A DNA stretch of 64,000 nucleotides from Eubacterium ruminantium (GCA_900108205.1 FNUU01000001.1:62001-126000); one strand, 5' to 3'; shown: positions 1 through 8,916, counted from the stretch's first letter. Notes: generated by a model from the sequence alone, not told the origin. Made by a program: numbers and translations.

Positions 1-1834
1 GTATGTCAAGTCGGAGAAGAGAGGAAAGCTTCTGATAAGCCAGATGACAATTTCTGATCCTGTCGGAAGCCTGCAGGTGACATTTTTTAACAGTCCATAT
101 ATTAAAAATGTATTTAAACCCGGGGCTGAGTATGTATTTGTAGGGACAGTAAAGATATGGGGCGGGAAGAAAGTTATGGAGATGCCTGAATATTATGCTG
201 TTCAAAAGTATCGTGCCATGACGGAAACGATGCAACCGATATATAATCTTACTGCAGGTCTATCAAATAATACTTTCAGGAAATGCATAAGAGAGGTTAT
301 CTTTCTGTCCGGAAAGGTCGAAGATATACTAACAGAGGATATAAGGAAAGAATCAGGTCTTATGCCTCTTGGTGAGGCTTTGCTTAATATTCATTTTCCG
401 ACAAGCAGGGAAATGCTGAAGGATTCCATAAGAAGGCTTGCATTTAATGAGTTTTTATCCTTTTTGATAGAAGTAAATAAGCTTCGAAGTGAAAATGTTG
501 CCAGAAAAAGCAGCTTTACACTTTCTGAGGGAGCAGTAATACGACTTGAGGCTTTTCTGAAATCACTTCCGTATAGTCTTACAAAAGCACAAAGCAAGGC
601 TATAGATGACATTGTTCGTGATATGCAGGGACCATATGTAATGAACCGCCTTGTTCAGGGTGATGTTGGTTCCGGCAAAACAATAGTTGCAGCTGCGGCG
701 CTTTATCTGACAGTGCTTTCCGGTTATCAGGGGGCATTGATGGTTCCGACAGAAGTTCTGGCAGTGCAGCATTATGAGGATTTTAAAAAGCTTTTTGATA
801 AATTAAATATAAAGACAGGACTTCTTACAGGCTCGCTTTCAGTAAAGGAAAAAAGAGCTGTTTACGAAAAACTGAAAACAGGAGATATTGATATAGTAAT
901 AGGAACCCATGCTTTGATACAGGATAAACCTGAATATGAAAGGCTTGGGCTTGTGGTTACTGATGAGCAGCACAGATTTGGTGTAAAACAGCGCGAAAAG
1001 CTGTCTGAAAAAGGAAATGATCCTCATACACTTATAATGAGTGCTACGCCTATACCGAGAACACTTGCCATAATACTGTATGCTGATCTCGATATTTCGA
1101 TAATCGATGAACTTCCGAGCGGCAGAAAGAAGATCATGAACTGTGTGGTCGGAACCTCTTATCGGGATACTGCATATAATTTCATTTATAAGGAAATCGA
1201 AAAAGGACATCAGGCTTATATAATATGTCCGATGGTAGAAGCTTCTGAAGGCTGTGATGCCGAAAATGTTGTGGATTACAGCGAAATGCTGAAGAATCAC
1301 TATGGCGGAAGAGTTCGTGTTGAATATCTTCACGGAAAGATGCCCGAGGATAATAAAAATGCCATTTTGAAGCGCTTTATGAACAGGGAGATAGATGTAC
1401 TTGTTTCCACAACGGTTATTGAGGTTGGTATCAATAACCAGAATGCAACTGTGATGATGGTGGAAAATGCTGAAAGATTCGGGCTTGCCCAGCTTCATCA
1501 GCTCAGAGGCAGAGTCGGAAGAGGAGATGCCCAGTCATATTGCATTTTTATCAATACAAAGGATACGGAAGAAGCACTTACAAGGCTGCGCGTCCTTGAA
1601 AATTCAAATGATGGTTTTTATATAGCAAATGAAGATCTAAAACAGAGAGGTCCGGGGGATTTCTTCGGAATCAGGCAGAGCGGCGATGTTATATTCAGAG
1701 TCGCGGATATATATAATCATCATGATATGCTGAAGGCGGCTCAGGATACAGTTATAAAATACGGCGACATCCTGGCGGAGAGACTCTGTGAATTACAGGG
1801 CAGAAGTGATATTCAGGTTGTTACGACTTTATAG
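1..1834 (+). CDS. recG: ATP-dependent DNA helicase RecG (5'-truncated by window edge)
   Basis: RecG remodels stalled replication forks and Holliday junctions in the cytoplasm. The reading frame is open to the left edge (codons from base 2), so the N-terminus lies outside; RecG is usually about 680 residues and about 610 are visible. From the Met at base 44 the order is: rest of the OB-fold wedge domain (about residues 1-60), a helical linker, and two helicase lobes. Visible motifs are Walker A GDVGSGKT (about residue 205), the DEQH box in VTDEQHRFG, motif III MSATPIPRTLA and motif VI QLRGRVGRG, followed by the RecG tail with RGPGDFFG. All catalytic motifs are intact. No clear intrinsic terminator follows; a family A repeat hairpin lies 70 bases downstream. 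Confidence 0.96.
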   Translation, partial: YVKSEKRGKLLISQMTISDPVGSLQVTFFNSPYIKNVFKPGAEYVFVGTVKIWGGKKVMEMPEYYAVQKYRAMTETMQPIYNLTAGLSNNTFRKCIREVIFLSGKVEDILTEDIRKESGLMPLGEALLNIHFPTSREMLKDSIRRLAFNEFLSFLIEVNKLRSENVARKSSFTLSEGAVIRLEAFLKSLPYSLTKAQSKAIDDIVRDMQGPYVMNRLVQGDVGSGKTIVAAAALYLTVLSGYQGALMVPTEVLAVQHYEDFKKLFDKLNIKTGLLTGSLSVKEKRAVYEKLKTGDIDIVIGTHALIQDKPEYERLGLVVTDEQHRFGVKQREKLSEKGNDPHTLIMSATPIPRTLAIILYADLDISIIDELPSGRKKIMNCVVGTSYRDTAYNFIYKEIEKGHQAYIICPMVEASEGCDAENVVDYSEMLKNHYGGRVRVEYLHGKMPEDNKNAILKRFMNREIDVLVSTTVIEVGINNQNATVMMVENAERFGLAQLHQLRGRVGRGDAQSYCIFINTKDTEEALTRLRVLENSNDGFYIANEDLKQRGPGDFFGIRQSGDVIFRVADIYNHHDMLKAAQDTVIKYGDILAERLCELQGRSDIQVVTTL

Positions 1835-1906
1835 AGGTTTTTACAGACGAAGGCCAGCTGTCAGTATCTTGTAATGAAGAAGAATAAATATATTAACACC
1901 CGGTAG

Positions 1907-1961
1907 CTTATCATGAAAAAACAAATACTCACTTCGTTCGTGCTTGTTTTTGTTTGGATAA
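1907..1961. repeat. Family A palindromic repeat, copy A1 (hairpin iii only)
   Basis: An inverted repeat with arms starting CTTATC and ending GGATAA, and inner AAAACAA/TTGTTTT arms. It is preceded by a short CCGGTAG remnant of the middle hairpin. The same module occurs at 16780, 30275 and 52021. It lies between recG and the cellulase gene and may end recG transcription. Confidence 0.75.
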
Positions 1962-1994
1962 AATATAGTTGGTGGGGATCAGAGGGGAGATAAA

Positions 1995-3740
1995 ATGTCA
2001 GAAGAGAATAATAAAAAAGAAAAAGACGAAATTGTTGCTGCATCAGGCAATAATGAAAAAAAAGGAATGAGTAAGGGTGTATTTATAATAATAGCTGTTC
2101 TTGCTCTTTTGGTAATCGGACTGGTTGCATTTATCATAGGCGATAAGACTAAGAAAAAATCTGATAAAAATGATAACAATACAACCGTAAGCAGTGAAAA
2201 GACCACGGAAAATAAGGCTGATAATAAAACAGAAGAGAAGACTGAGGAAAAAACCGAGAAAAAAACTGAGGAAAAGACAGAAAAAACAACCTCTGAAGAT
2301 AACAAAAAGGATGATAAGAAGAATCCTTTATTTGATACAAAATCAGATATCTATCTTGTGGTTGATGATAAGAACGGATGGGCCGGAACAGATGGCTTTA
2401 CCAGACAATACGGAATAGATATTTTTAATAACAGTGGTGACTCACTTAAGGACTGGAGAATTGAATTGTCAGGCTTTAAGGGAAATGTGAAGCTGGGGGA
2501 TAATTGGTGCGGTAATTATAAGCTGGCAGATGGAAAGCTTACAATTACTTCACTGGATTATAATAATGAGATTGCTTCCGGAGCAACAACAAATATTGGA
2601 TTTATGATAATTTTTGAATCAGAGGATAACGGCAAAACTGCACCTGATATTCGTCTTTTTGCAGGAAATGAAGAGATCAAGGGCGATAAATCAGAGGACT
2701 CAAAATCAGAAGACAAAAGCGAAGCTAAAACAGAAGAAAAAACTGAAGACAAAAAAGATGATAAAACAGAAAAAACCGAAGATAAGTCAGATGATAAAAA
2801 AGACGAAAAGAAGGATGATAAGTCAGAGGTTAAAACTGAGTTCGAGAAGCATGGAAAGCTTAGTGTTTCCGGAGTTGACATAGTTGATAAGGATGGCAAA
2901 AAGTATCAGCTTCATGGGGTAAGTACGCATGGTATTGCATGGTTTCCGGACTATGTTAATAAGGATGCGTTTAAGACGCTCCGGGATGACTGGGGTGTGA
3001 ATCTTATCCGTCTTGCCATGTATACGGATGAGGGCATGGGATACTGTACAGACGGTAATAAAGATGAGATCAGGGCTCTTGTTGAAAAAGGTGTTGATGC
3101 AGCTACAGAGCTTGGAATGTATGTTATAATCGACTGGCATATTCTTCATGATCTTACACCTCTTACATATAAAGATGAGGCTGTAAGCTTCTTTACCGAG
3201 ATGTCGAAAAAGTACGCTGATCATGATAATGTTATTTATGAGATATGTAATGAACCTAACGGAGGTACTTCCTGGAGTGATGTTAAATCATATGCAGAAG
3301 AAGTTATTCCGGTCATAAGAAAGAATGCTCCGGATTCTATCATTATCGTAGGTACCCCTAATTGGTCTCAGGATGTGGATAAGGCGGCAGCTGACCCGCT
3401 TTCATTTGATAATGTAATGTATGCAGTTCATTTTTATGCAGCTACTCATAAGGATGATATAAGAAATAAAGCCATAGAAGCAAGAAAAAGCGGCGCACCT
3501 GTATTTATCAGTGAGTTCAGTATCTGCGATGCATCCGGAAATGGTGGTATAGATTATGATTCGGCTGAAGAATGGATGAAGTATCTTGATGAAAATGATA
3601 TGTCATATGCTATCTGGAGCCTTTGCAATAAGGACGAGACTGCAGCGCTCATAGCGCCTTCATGTAATAAAAAGAGCGGATGGTCAGAGGATGAACTTTC
3701 CGAAACAGGAAAATGGTATAAGAAACATCTTGGAAAATAA
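1995..3740 (+). CDS. Membrane-anchored GH5 endoglucanase with CBM2-like domain
   Basis: Predicted cellulase, 581 aa, cutting beta-1,4-glucan outside the cell. Order: a short cytoplasmic N-terminus, one hydrophobic segment (about 27-49) without an obvious signal-peptidase site so probably a membrane anchor, a Lys/Glu/Thr linker (50-108), a beta-rich module with conserved Trp residues resembling CBM2 (109-227), a second Lys/Asp/Glu/Ser linker (230-280), and a GH5 catalytic domain (283-575). The acid/base Glu is E420 in CNEP and the nucleophile is E507 in ISEFS; both are present. The start has a good ribosome binding site (GGGGAGA, 6 bases before ATG). The linkers are strongly charged rather than Pro/Thr rich. 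GH5 subfamily and CBM family are by eye; the substrate could also include mixed-linkage glucan. Confidence 0.9.
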   Translation: MSEENNKKEKDEIVAASGNNEKKGMSKGVFIIIAVLALLVIGLVAFIIGDKTKKKSDKNDNNTTVSSEKTTENKADNKTEEKTEEKTEKKTEEKTEKTTSEDNKKDDKKNPLFDTKSDIYLVVDDKNGWAGTDGFTRQYGIDIFNNSGDSLKDWRIELSGFKGNVKLGDNWCGNYKLADGKLTITSLDYNNEIASGATTNIGFMIIFESEDNGKTAPDIRLFAGNEEIKGDKSEDSKSEDKSEAKTEEKTEDKKDDKTEKTEDKSDDKKDEKKDDKSEVKTEFEKHGKLSVSGVDIVDKDGKKYQLHGVSTHGIAWFPDYVNKDAFKTLRDDWGVNLIRLAMYTDEGMGYCTDGNKDEIRALVEKGVDAATELGMYVIIDWHILHDLTPLTYKDEAVSFFTEMSKKYADHDNVIYEICNEPNGGTSWSDVKSYAEEVIPVIRKNAPDSIIIVGTPNWSQDVDKAAADPLSFDNVMYAVHFYAATHKDDIRNKAIEARKSGAPVFISEFSICDASGNGGIDYDSAEEWMKYLDENDMSYAIWSLCNKDETAALIAPSCNKKSGWSEDELSETGKWYKKHLGK

Positions 3741-3809
3741 TATTTGGGCGAATATCATAAATTTAAAGCCGTTTTTTGTTAAGATATTCTTAGAAACTAT
3801 GTGTTTGGG

Positions 3810-3838
3810 TTGACAATCTGTTAAAAAAGTATTACAAA
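3810..3838 (+). promoter_or_regulatory. Candidate sigma-A promoter for rsmD-coaD
   Basis: TTGACA, a 17-base spacer, then TACAAA (4 of 6 bases). It sits about 65 bases before rsmD in the only AT-rich gap upstream of that operon. The -10 is weak, so this is tentative. Confidence 0.4.
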
Positions 3839-3903
3839 TAAGTGTAGTGTTTTGCATATTGTGTTTTTAATATGCCCAAAATTATGTATATTGGAGTAGT
3901 TTT

Positions 3904-4461
3904 ATGCGTGTTATAGCCGGTTCAAGAAGAAGTCTTCCACTGAAAACTGTTGAAGGACTCGATACGAGACCAACGACAGACAGGATCAAAGAAACGTTAT
4001 TTAACATACTTATGCCGGATCTTGCTGATTCTGTGTTCTGGGATCTTTTTTCCGGAAGCGGCGGCATTGGAATAGAAGCACTTTCCAGAGGGGCTTCAAG
4101 AGCGGTATTTGTTGAAAATAATGCAAATGCGGTAAAATGTATCAATGATAATATCAAATTTACAAAATTTACCGATGAGGCAGAGGTTTTCAGAACGGAC
4201 GTGCTTTCCTATGTAAGGTCAGTGAAAAAGGTGGATGCCAATATTATTTTCATGGATCCTCCATACAGAAATGGTTTTGAAAAGGAAGTACTTACGGAGC
4301 TTTCAAACAAAGAGTTTCTGGATCCGGATTGTATTATTATAGTTGAAGCTGATAAAGAAGAAGATTTCAGCTACGCATATGAACTCGGCTTTGATATCTA
4401 TAAGAATAAAGAATATAAATCAAATAAGCATGTTTTCATGCAAAAAAGGATAGAAGAATAA
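3904..4461 (+). CDS. rsmD: 16S rRNA (guanine966-N2)-methyltransferase RsmD
   Basis: Methylates G966 of 16S rRNA using S-adenosylmethionine. At 185 aa it matches the family length. Visible features are the N-terminal RVIAGSRRSLPL, the SAM-binding loop FSGSGGIGIEAL, the acidic VFVENN strand and the catalytic DPPY motif in FMDPPYRNG. The ATG is preceded by GGAG. Its stop codon overlaps the coaD start by one base (TAATG), which indicates translational coupling; rsmD-coaD is a widely conserved pair in Firmicutes. Confidence 0.95.
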   Translation: MRVIAGSRRSLPLKTVEGLDTRPTTDRIKETLFNILMPDLADSVFWDLFSGSGGIGIEALSRGASRAVFVENNANAVKCINDNIKFTKFTDEAEVFRTDVLSYVRSVKKVDANIIFMDPPYRNGFEKEVLTELSNKEFLDPDCIIIVEADKEEDFSYAYELGFDIYKNKEYKSNKHVFMQKRIEE

Positions 4462-4943
4462 TGATAACAGCTGTTTATCCGGGCAGTTTTGACCCGGTAA
4501 CTTTAGGGCATTTGGATATTATCGAAAGAGGAGCGGCCGTATTTGACAGACTTGTCATTGGCGTTCTCAATAATTCCGAAAAAAAATCTCCGTTGTTTAC
4601 TTTGGAAGAACGTGTTATTATGTTAAAGGAAGTTACAAGCGGGATGAAAAATGTCAGAGTTGAATGTTTTGACGGACTTCTCGTTGATTTTGTGAGAGCA
4701 AATAATTCAAACATAATTATCCGCGGACTCAGAGCTATGGCGGATTTTAATATTGAACTCCAGATGGCACAGACCAATCGTGCGGTTGCGAGCGATATAG
4801 ATACCTTGTTCTTTTCAATAAGTACTAAGTATTCAGCTATCAGTTCCAGCGTAGTCAAAGAATATGCGAGCTACGGGGTTTCAGTGAAGGACTTTGTTCC
4901 GGCAAATGTCCTTTCAAGAATAGAGGAAAAGTATAAGAAATAA
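4461..4943 (+). CDS. coaD: Phosphopantetheine adenylyltransferase (CoA biosynthesis)
   Basis: Transfers AMP from ATP to 4'-phosphopantetheine, the penultimate step of coenzyme A synthesis. At 160 aa it is standard length. The nucleotidyltransferase signature GSFDPVTLGHLDII (T/HxGH motif) is at the N-terminus, RGLRAMADFNIELQMAQ in the middle, and the ISSSVVKEYA motif near the C-terminus. It starts inside the rsmD stop codon. CoaD is needed for acyl-CoA metabolism, including the carboxyltransferase encoded later in this window. Confidence 0.97.
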   Translation: MITAVYPGSFDPVTLGHLDIIERGAAVFDRLVIGVLNNSEKKSPLFTLEERVIMLKEVTSGMKNVRVECFDGLLVDFVRANNSNIIIRGLRAMADFNIELQMAQTNRAVASDIDTLFFSISTKYSAISSSVVKEYASYGVSVKDFVPANVLSRIEEKYKK

Positions 4944-4962
4944 GATTCAGGAGGGAATCACG

Positions 4963-5760
4963 ATGGAAAAAAAAGGCGTAGAAGAGATGATAAATGAGAT
5001 CAGCGTATTTATAGGAAACTGTAAATATCAGCCACTCTCATCAAACAAGATCGTTGTGCCTAAAGATGAAATAGAAAAGATGCTCAGTGAGCTTAAACTT
5101 AAGCTTCCGAATGAGATTGAAAGATGTAAGAAGATCATGAGAAATAAAGAAGCAATTCTTGCATCAGCAAGAACTCGTTCAGATGCTATAATTTCTGAAT
5201 CTGTAAATGAAGCTAACAGACTTGTTGATACCAATCATATAACAGAACTTGCAAATATCAGAGCAAATGAGATACTTGAGCAGGCTCGTAAGGAAGCTCA
5301 GCAGATAGTTGATGATGCAAATGCAGAAGCTGCAGAGGTCAGACTTTCAGCTATGGAATATACAAAGAGCAGACTTTCTGATATGAAGACTTTCTTTGCT
5401 CGTACTCTTGAGATCGACAGAGAGAATTATCATAATCTTATCGATAATCTTGAAAATGCTGTATATACACTTGATTCAAATATCAGTGATATGGATGCAA
5501 GTATTAATCTTCTTAACGGAAATCCAATCCAGGCTCCTGTATCACAGGGTCAGGCACCGGTTTATACAGGTGAAGATATTTCTGAGTTTGAAGAAGATGA
5601 TGATTACGGATATAAGTATGGTCAGAACCGTAATCCAAATCCTGTAGCACCTCCTCCAATCGTTCAGTCTATGTCAAAAGCTGATGATTATGAGGAAGAT
5701 GAGGATTATGATGAGGATGAAGATTACGATGACGATGATGACGATTTCCTTGATGAATAA
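4963..5760 (+). CDS. Conserved coiled-coil protein with acidic tail, function unknown
   Basis: 265 aa, not assigned to a named family. Residues 25-70 hold short helices (IEKMLSELKLKLPNEIERC). Residues 70-150 form an Ala/Glu/Arg-rich coiled coil resembling stalk subunits of rotary ATPases (IRANEILEQARKEAQQIV). A helical segment to about 185 follows, then a Pro/Gln linker, and the last 35 residues are almost entirely Asp, Glu and Tyr. There is no membrane segment or signal peptide. It starts 19 bases after coaD behind GAGGG and ends before a terminator, so it is the last gene of the rsmD-coaD operon. The resemblance to ATPase stalks may simply reflect coiled-coil composition; a scaffold or DivIVA-like role is possible but not shown. 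Confidence 0.8.
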   Translation: MEKKGVEEMINEISVFIGNCKYQPLSSNKIVVPKDEIEKMLSELKLKLPNEIERCKKIMRNKEAILASARTRSDAIISESVNEANRLVDTNHITELANIRANEILEQARKEAQQIVDDANAEAAEVRLSAMEYTKSRLSDMKTFFARTLEIDRENYHNLIDNLENAVYTLDSNISDMDASINLLNGNPIQAPVSQGQAPVYTGEDISEFEEDDDYGYKYGQNRNPNPVAPPPIVQSMSKADDYEEDEDYDEDEDYDDDDDDFLDE

Positions 5761-5765
5761 TCTCA

Positions 5766-5824
5766 GATACCGTAGGAACTTTAGTTCCGCAGGATTATGA
5801 GGAGCGCTTTTTGCTTCTCATAAT
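5766..5824. repeat. Family A palindromic repeat, copy A2 (hairpins ii and i, inverted)
   Basis: Reverse orientation relative to the copy at 51964. It contains GGAAC-TTTA-GTTCC, equivalent to the GGGAC/GTCCC hairpin elsewhere, then ATTATGAGGAGC paired with GCTTCTCATAAT. A fragment of the third hairpin (GCTTGTTTTTCTT...GATAAGTTAT) sits at 5883-5906, beyond a terminator, so the copy seems to have been split. Confidence 0.75.
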
Positions 5825-5828
5825 ATAT

Positions 5829-5867
5829 AAAAAACTCCCGAGGGCGAAATGCTTTCGGGAGTTTTTG
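5829..5867. terminator. Bidirectional intrinsic terminator between convergent genes
   Basis: Stem CTCCCGA / TCGGGAG flanked by A-run on the left and T-run on the right, so it can work on both strands. It lies between the coiled-coil gene (+) and tmcAL (-). Confidence 0.85.
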
Positions 5868-5902
5868 TATTAGTATGAGAAGCTTGTTTTTCTTTTGATA
5901 AG

Positions 5903-7138
5903 TTATATGATTACTGAATTTGAGGATAATTCATTCGGCAGTATTTTGCCGGTCTTGATATGATATAAAAGATTATAGATATCGGTAGCTTTTTTATCAT
6001 ATTCATAAAGAGTATCAGTGTATTTGTCGGCCGGTTTATAGGCTGAACGTTTGTTTACAATCTCTATTTTTGATTTGTCAGCGGCTTTTTTTAACAGTTC
6101 TGAGGATTCTCTTCTGAAAGCCAGGAGAGTTGCGTATGGACAGAAGAGAGAATCGGATGGTTTGATATCTTTTATTCCCAGTATTATATGCAAAAGTACC
6201 CTTCTGATCCGCGCTTCGGTCATTTCCCTTGTTTTTAAAGCCTGAATAATATCTTCATAGGACATAGGAAGCTTAAGTTTTTTAATTTTATTAAATAATG
6301 TTTCATTGATGTCAAGTATGCTGTCCGGTGTGAATTCATCCGAACCGTGCTGAAGATTTATGAGAGACAGGTTCAGGAGGGCGGAGATATCATTTGTGGA
6401 AATGAATTCTCTCAAAAGACCTGTTCCTTCGTATGTATTTTCAGGCAGTAATGTATTGATGCTGCTGTTTTGAAGACATATTTCTTCCTTATCCTGTGTG
6501 ACTATCAGCTCACGTATCCTTTTGCCGGAAGCAAATTCGCCGGAAGTAACATCAGAATCATGCGATATACCTTTCCTTGGGATTATTACAGGAGTGATAT
6601 CGGAATCCAGTCTGGTAAGTGCAGAAATATATTCGATGGCGAGGATGTTATTTGGAGAAGACAGGTCTTCGGTATAATCATCGCCTATTTCATCGATAAC
6701 TGCCATGCTTCTGGCCTTCGGAAAAGAGTGTCCTTCCTTCAGGTGGTCATTTAAGGACGTCTTAAAAGAGCAGCTTTCCTTAGTGAGACACTCGGATATC
6801 TTATAAAGCCTGTTTATATCATTTGTTTCAGCGCCAAAAGCTATATGATCTGCGATTCCGAGAGAATTGATCATTTCTACTGCTGAAAATGAAAAATCCT
6901 GCGCACCGGAGGTGCTGTATCTGACCGGCAGTTCAAATATAAGATCCAGGCCGTTTTTAACAGCAACGCCGGCTCTGGCAAGCTTGTTTAGAATGGCCGG
7001 CTCGCCCCTTTGGACAAAATTTCCGCTCATGACAGCAAAAGCCTTCTCTGCATTGCTTAATCTTTTTGCTTCATTTAGATGATATAGGTGGCCATTATGA
7101 AAAGGATTATATTCAGCTACGATTGCGACGGTACTCAT
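5903..7138 (-). CDS. tmcAL: tRNA(Met) cytidine acetate ligase TmcAL (YlbM family)
   Basis: Predicted to form N4-acetylcytidine at the wobble base of elongator tRNA-Met using acetate and ATP. The 411 aa length is typical. The N-terminal nucleotidyltransferase fold carries AIVAEYNPFHNGHLYHL with the HxGH ATP-binding motif, MSGNFVQRGEPAILNK, and later IPRKGISHDSD and ASGKRIREL. The ATG is supported by AGAGGA upstream on the minus strand. In Bacillus the orthologue (ylbM) also lies near rsmD and coaD (ylbH, ylbI), so the neighbourhood is conserved although the gene is inverted here. Confidence 0.92.
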   Translation of the reverse strand: MSTVAIVAEYNPFHNGHLYHLNEAKRLSNAEKAFAVMSGNFVQRGEPAILNKLARAGVAVKNGLDLIFELPVRYSTSGAQDFSFSAVEMINSLGIADHIAFGAETNDINRLYKISECLTKESCSFKTSLNDHLKEGHSFPKARSMAVIDEIGDDYTEDLSSPNNILAIEYISALTRLDSDITPVIIPRKGISHDSDVTSGEFASGKRIRELIVTQDKEEICLQNSSINTLLPENTYEGTGLLREFISTNDISALLNLSLINLQHGSDEFTPDSILDINETLFNKIKKLKLPMSYEDIIQALKTREMTEARIRRVLLHIILGIKDIKPSDSLFCPYATLLAFRRESSELLKKAADKSKIEIVNKRSAYKPADKYTDTLYEYDKKATDIYNLLYHIKTGKILPNELSSNSVII

Positions 7139-7475
7139 AATTTATTTATCCTCTGGATTATATTTTGAGCTCTTGAATGAAGAGCGTTTCGTGCATATTT
7201 CAAATTAAAGTTTATCGATGTAAATATATCATAGAATTGTCGGATGTGTATAATGGTTTTTGCGTCTTTGTAAAAAATTCAGAGTATTGTTGTTATGTGA
7301 AGGGGTGATGTTTTAAAAAAGTGAATAGTTTATATTAGAAAATTATATAGAATTATGTTTTTTACAGTTTGATTAATAAATGAACGAAATGATGGCGCGT
7401 TTTTTATTATTATTAATAAAAATACCTTGTAAAATGAAAAAAATTAAAAATAACCCTTTTCTTTTTAAAAAAGCA
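7139..7475. other. AT-rich divergent intergenic region
   Basis: About 340 bases between tmcAL (-) and the aminotransferase gene (+). It should hold both promoters. No coding frame, repeat or strong hairpin was seen apart from the promoter listed next. Confidence 0.6.
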
Positions 7476-7484
7476 TGCTATAAT
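7476..7484 (+). promoter_or_regulatory. Extended -10 promoter for the aminotransferase gene
   Basis: TGC followed by a perfect TATAAT, about 38 bases before the ATG. The -35 region is poor, which is acceptable for an extended -10 promoter. Confidence 0.5.
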
Positions 7485-7521
7485 GATATAGATTTTGACT
7501 ATAACAGTTAAGGAGAATGAT

Positions 7522-8811
7522 ATGAAAGCTTATTCAGAAATGACAAAAGAAGAACTTAGCGCTGAGCTCGAAGAGCTTAAGAAACAGTATCATAAGTATC
7601 AGGAAATGGATCTTAAGCTTGATATGAGCCGTGGAAAACCATGCCGTGAGCAGCTTGATATTTCTATGGGAATGATGGATGCACTTAATTCTCAGGCTGA
7701 CCTTACCTGCGAAGATGGTACAGATTGCAGAAATTACGGAGTTCTTACAGGAATTCAGGAAGCTAAGGTTCTTATCGGCGATATGATGGAGAATAATCCT
7801 GATAATATTATCATTTACGGTAATTCTTCACTGAATGTTATGTACGATACGGTTTCAAGAGCCATGACTCATGGTATTCTTGGAAATACACCTTGGTGCA
7901 AGCTTGATAAGGTTAAATTCCTTTGCCCTGTACCGGGATATGACAGACATTTTGCCATTACTGAATATTTTGGTATAGAAATGATACCTGTTCCTATGAG
8001 TCCTGAAGGACCTGATATGGACATGGTTGAGAAGCTTGTTTCAGAGGATGATGCCATAAAGGGTATCTGGTGTGTTCCTAAGTATTCAAATCCTCAGGGA
8101 TATTCATATTCTGATGAAACAGTAAGAAGATTTGCAAGACTTAAGCCGGCTGCTAAGGATTTCAGGATATTCTGGGATAATGCTTATGGTATCCATCATC
8201 TTTATGATGATCAGCAGGATTATCTTATTGAGATACTTGCAGAGTGCAAGAGAGCCGGAAATCCTGACCTTGTATATAAATTTGCTTCAACATCAAAGAT
8301 TACATTTCCGGGAAGCGGTATAGCAGCTCTTGCAACTTCTCCTAATAATCTTGAAGATATCTTAAAGCAGATGAAAAATCAGACGATCGGTCATGATAAG
8401 GTAAATCAGTTAAGACATGTACGATTCTTCAAGGATATTCATGGTATGACAGAGCATATGAGAAAGCATGCTGATATCATCAGACCTAAGTTTGAAGCAG
8501 TACTTGAGGCATTTGACAGAAATCTTGCCGGACTCGGTATCGGTGAATGGACAAAGCCGAAGGGAGGATACTTCATCAGCTTTGATGCTCTTCCTGGATG
8601 TGCAAAGAGTATAGTTAAACTTGCAAAGAAGGCAGGAGTAACAATGACGGGCGCAGGTGCAACCTGGCCATATGGTAAAGATCCTGAGGATAAGAATATC
8701 AGAGTGGCTCCTACATATCCTACACTTGATGATCTTAAGACTGCAGCTGAGCTTTTTACACTTTGTGTAAGGATAATCAGTGCAGAAAAGCTTCTTTCTG
8801 AAATGAATTAA
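7522..8811 (+). CDS. Aminotransferase class I/II, aspartate aminotransferase-like (PF12897 type)
   Basis: PLP-dependent aminotransferase, 429 aa, cytoplasmic. The sequence resembles the family of C. glutamicum AspT: LDMSRGKPCREQLDIS near the N-terminus, NYGVLTGI, YGNSSLNVMYD, CPVPGYDRHF, the PLP-contact VPKYSNPQGYSYS and WDNAYGIH, and a catalytic lysine in STSKITFPGSG. The start was chosen at ATG 7522 because AAGGAG lies 6 bases upstream; an in-frame TTG at 7495 would put that site inside the gene. The gene is single, with its own promoter and terminator. The substrate is probably aspartate/2-oxoglutarate but alanine is possible. Confidence 0.88.
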   Translation: MKAYSEMTKEELSAELEELKKQYHKYQEMDLKLDMSRGKPCREQLDISMGMMDALNSQADLTCEDGTDCRNYGVLTGIQEAKVLIGDMMENNPDNIIIYGNSSLNVMYDTVSRAMTHGILGNTPWCKLDKVKFLCPVPGYDRHFAITEYFGIEMIPVPMSPEGPDMDMVEKLVSEDDAIKGIWCVPKYSNPQGYSYSDETVRRFARLKPAAKDFRIFWDNAYGIHHLYDDQQDYLIEILAECKRAGNPDLVYKFASTSKITFPGSGIAALATSPNNLEDILKQMKNQTIGHDKVNQLRHVRFFKDIHGMTEHMRKHADIIRPKFEAVLEAFDRNLAGLGIGEWTKPKGGYFISFDALPGCAKSIVKLAKKAGVTMTGAGATWPYGKDPEDKNIRVAPTYPTLDDLKTAAELFTLCVRIISAEKLLSEMN

Positions 8812-8841
8812 GTATTTCCATCAGTATATATTTTGACAGTT

Positions 8842-8889
8842 AAGATCACTTTCATTGCTCGCGTTTGATGCATGAAAGTGATCTTTTTG
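8842..8889 (+). terminator. Intrinsic terminator after the aminotransferase gene
   Basis: A perfect 14-base stem (AAGATCACTTTCAT / ATGAAAGTGATCTT) with a 16-base loop, followed by a T-run. Confidence 0.92.
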
Positions 8890-8900
8890 ATTGGTATATA

Positions 8901-8916
8901 TTTGTTGCGCAACAAA
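8901..8916. promoter_or_regulatory. Perfect 16-base palindrome, possible operator
   Basis: TTTGTTGCGCAACAAA is fully self-complementary. It lies between the terminator and the recA region. It looks like a dimeric repressor site but no nearby regulator gene points to its ligand. Confidence 0.4.

Noticed and set aside
839-1498. 219-codon antisense frame inside recG
   Set aside because: The frame lies opposite conserved helicase motifs and has no start signals or recognisable features.
2558-2899. Ser/Phe-rich antisense frame in the cellulase gene
   Set aside because: It is the complement of the Lys/Glu/Asp linker, which lacks stop codons on the other strand because of its composition.
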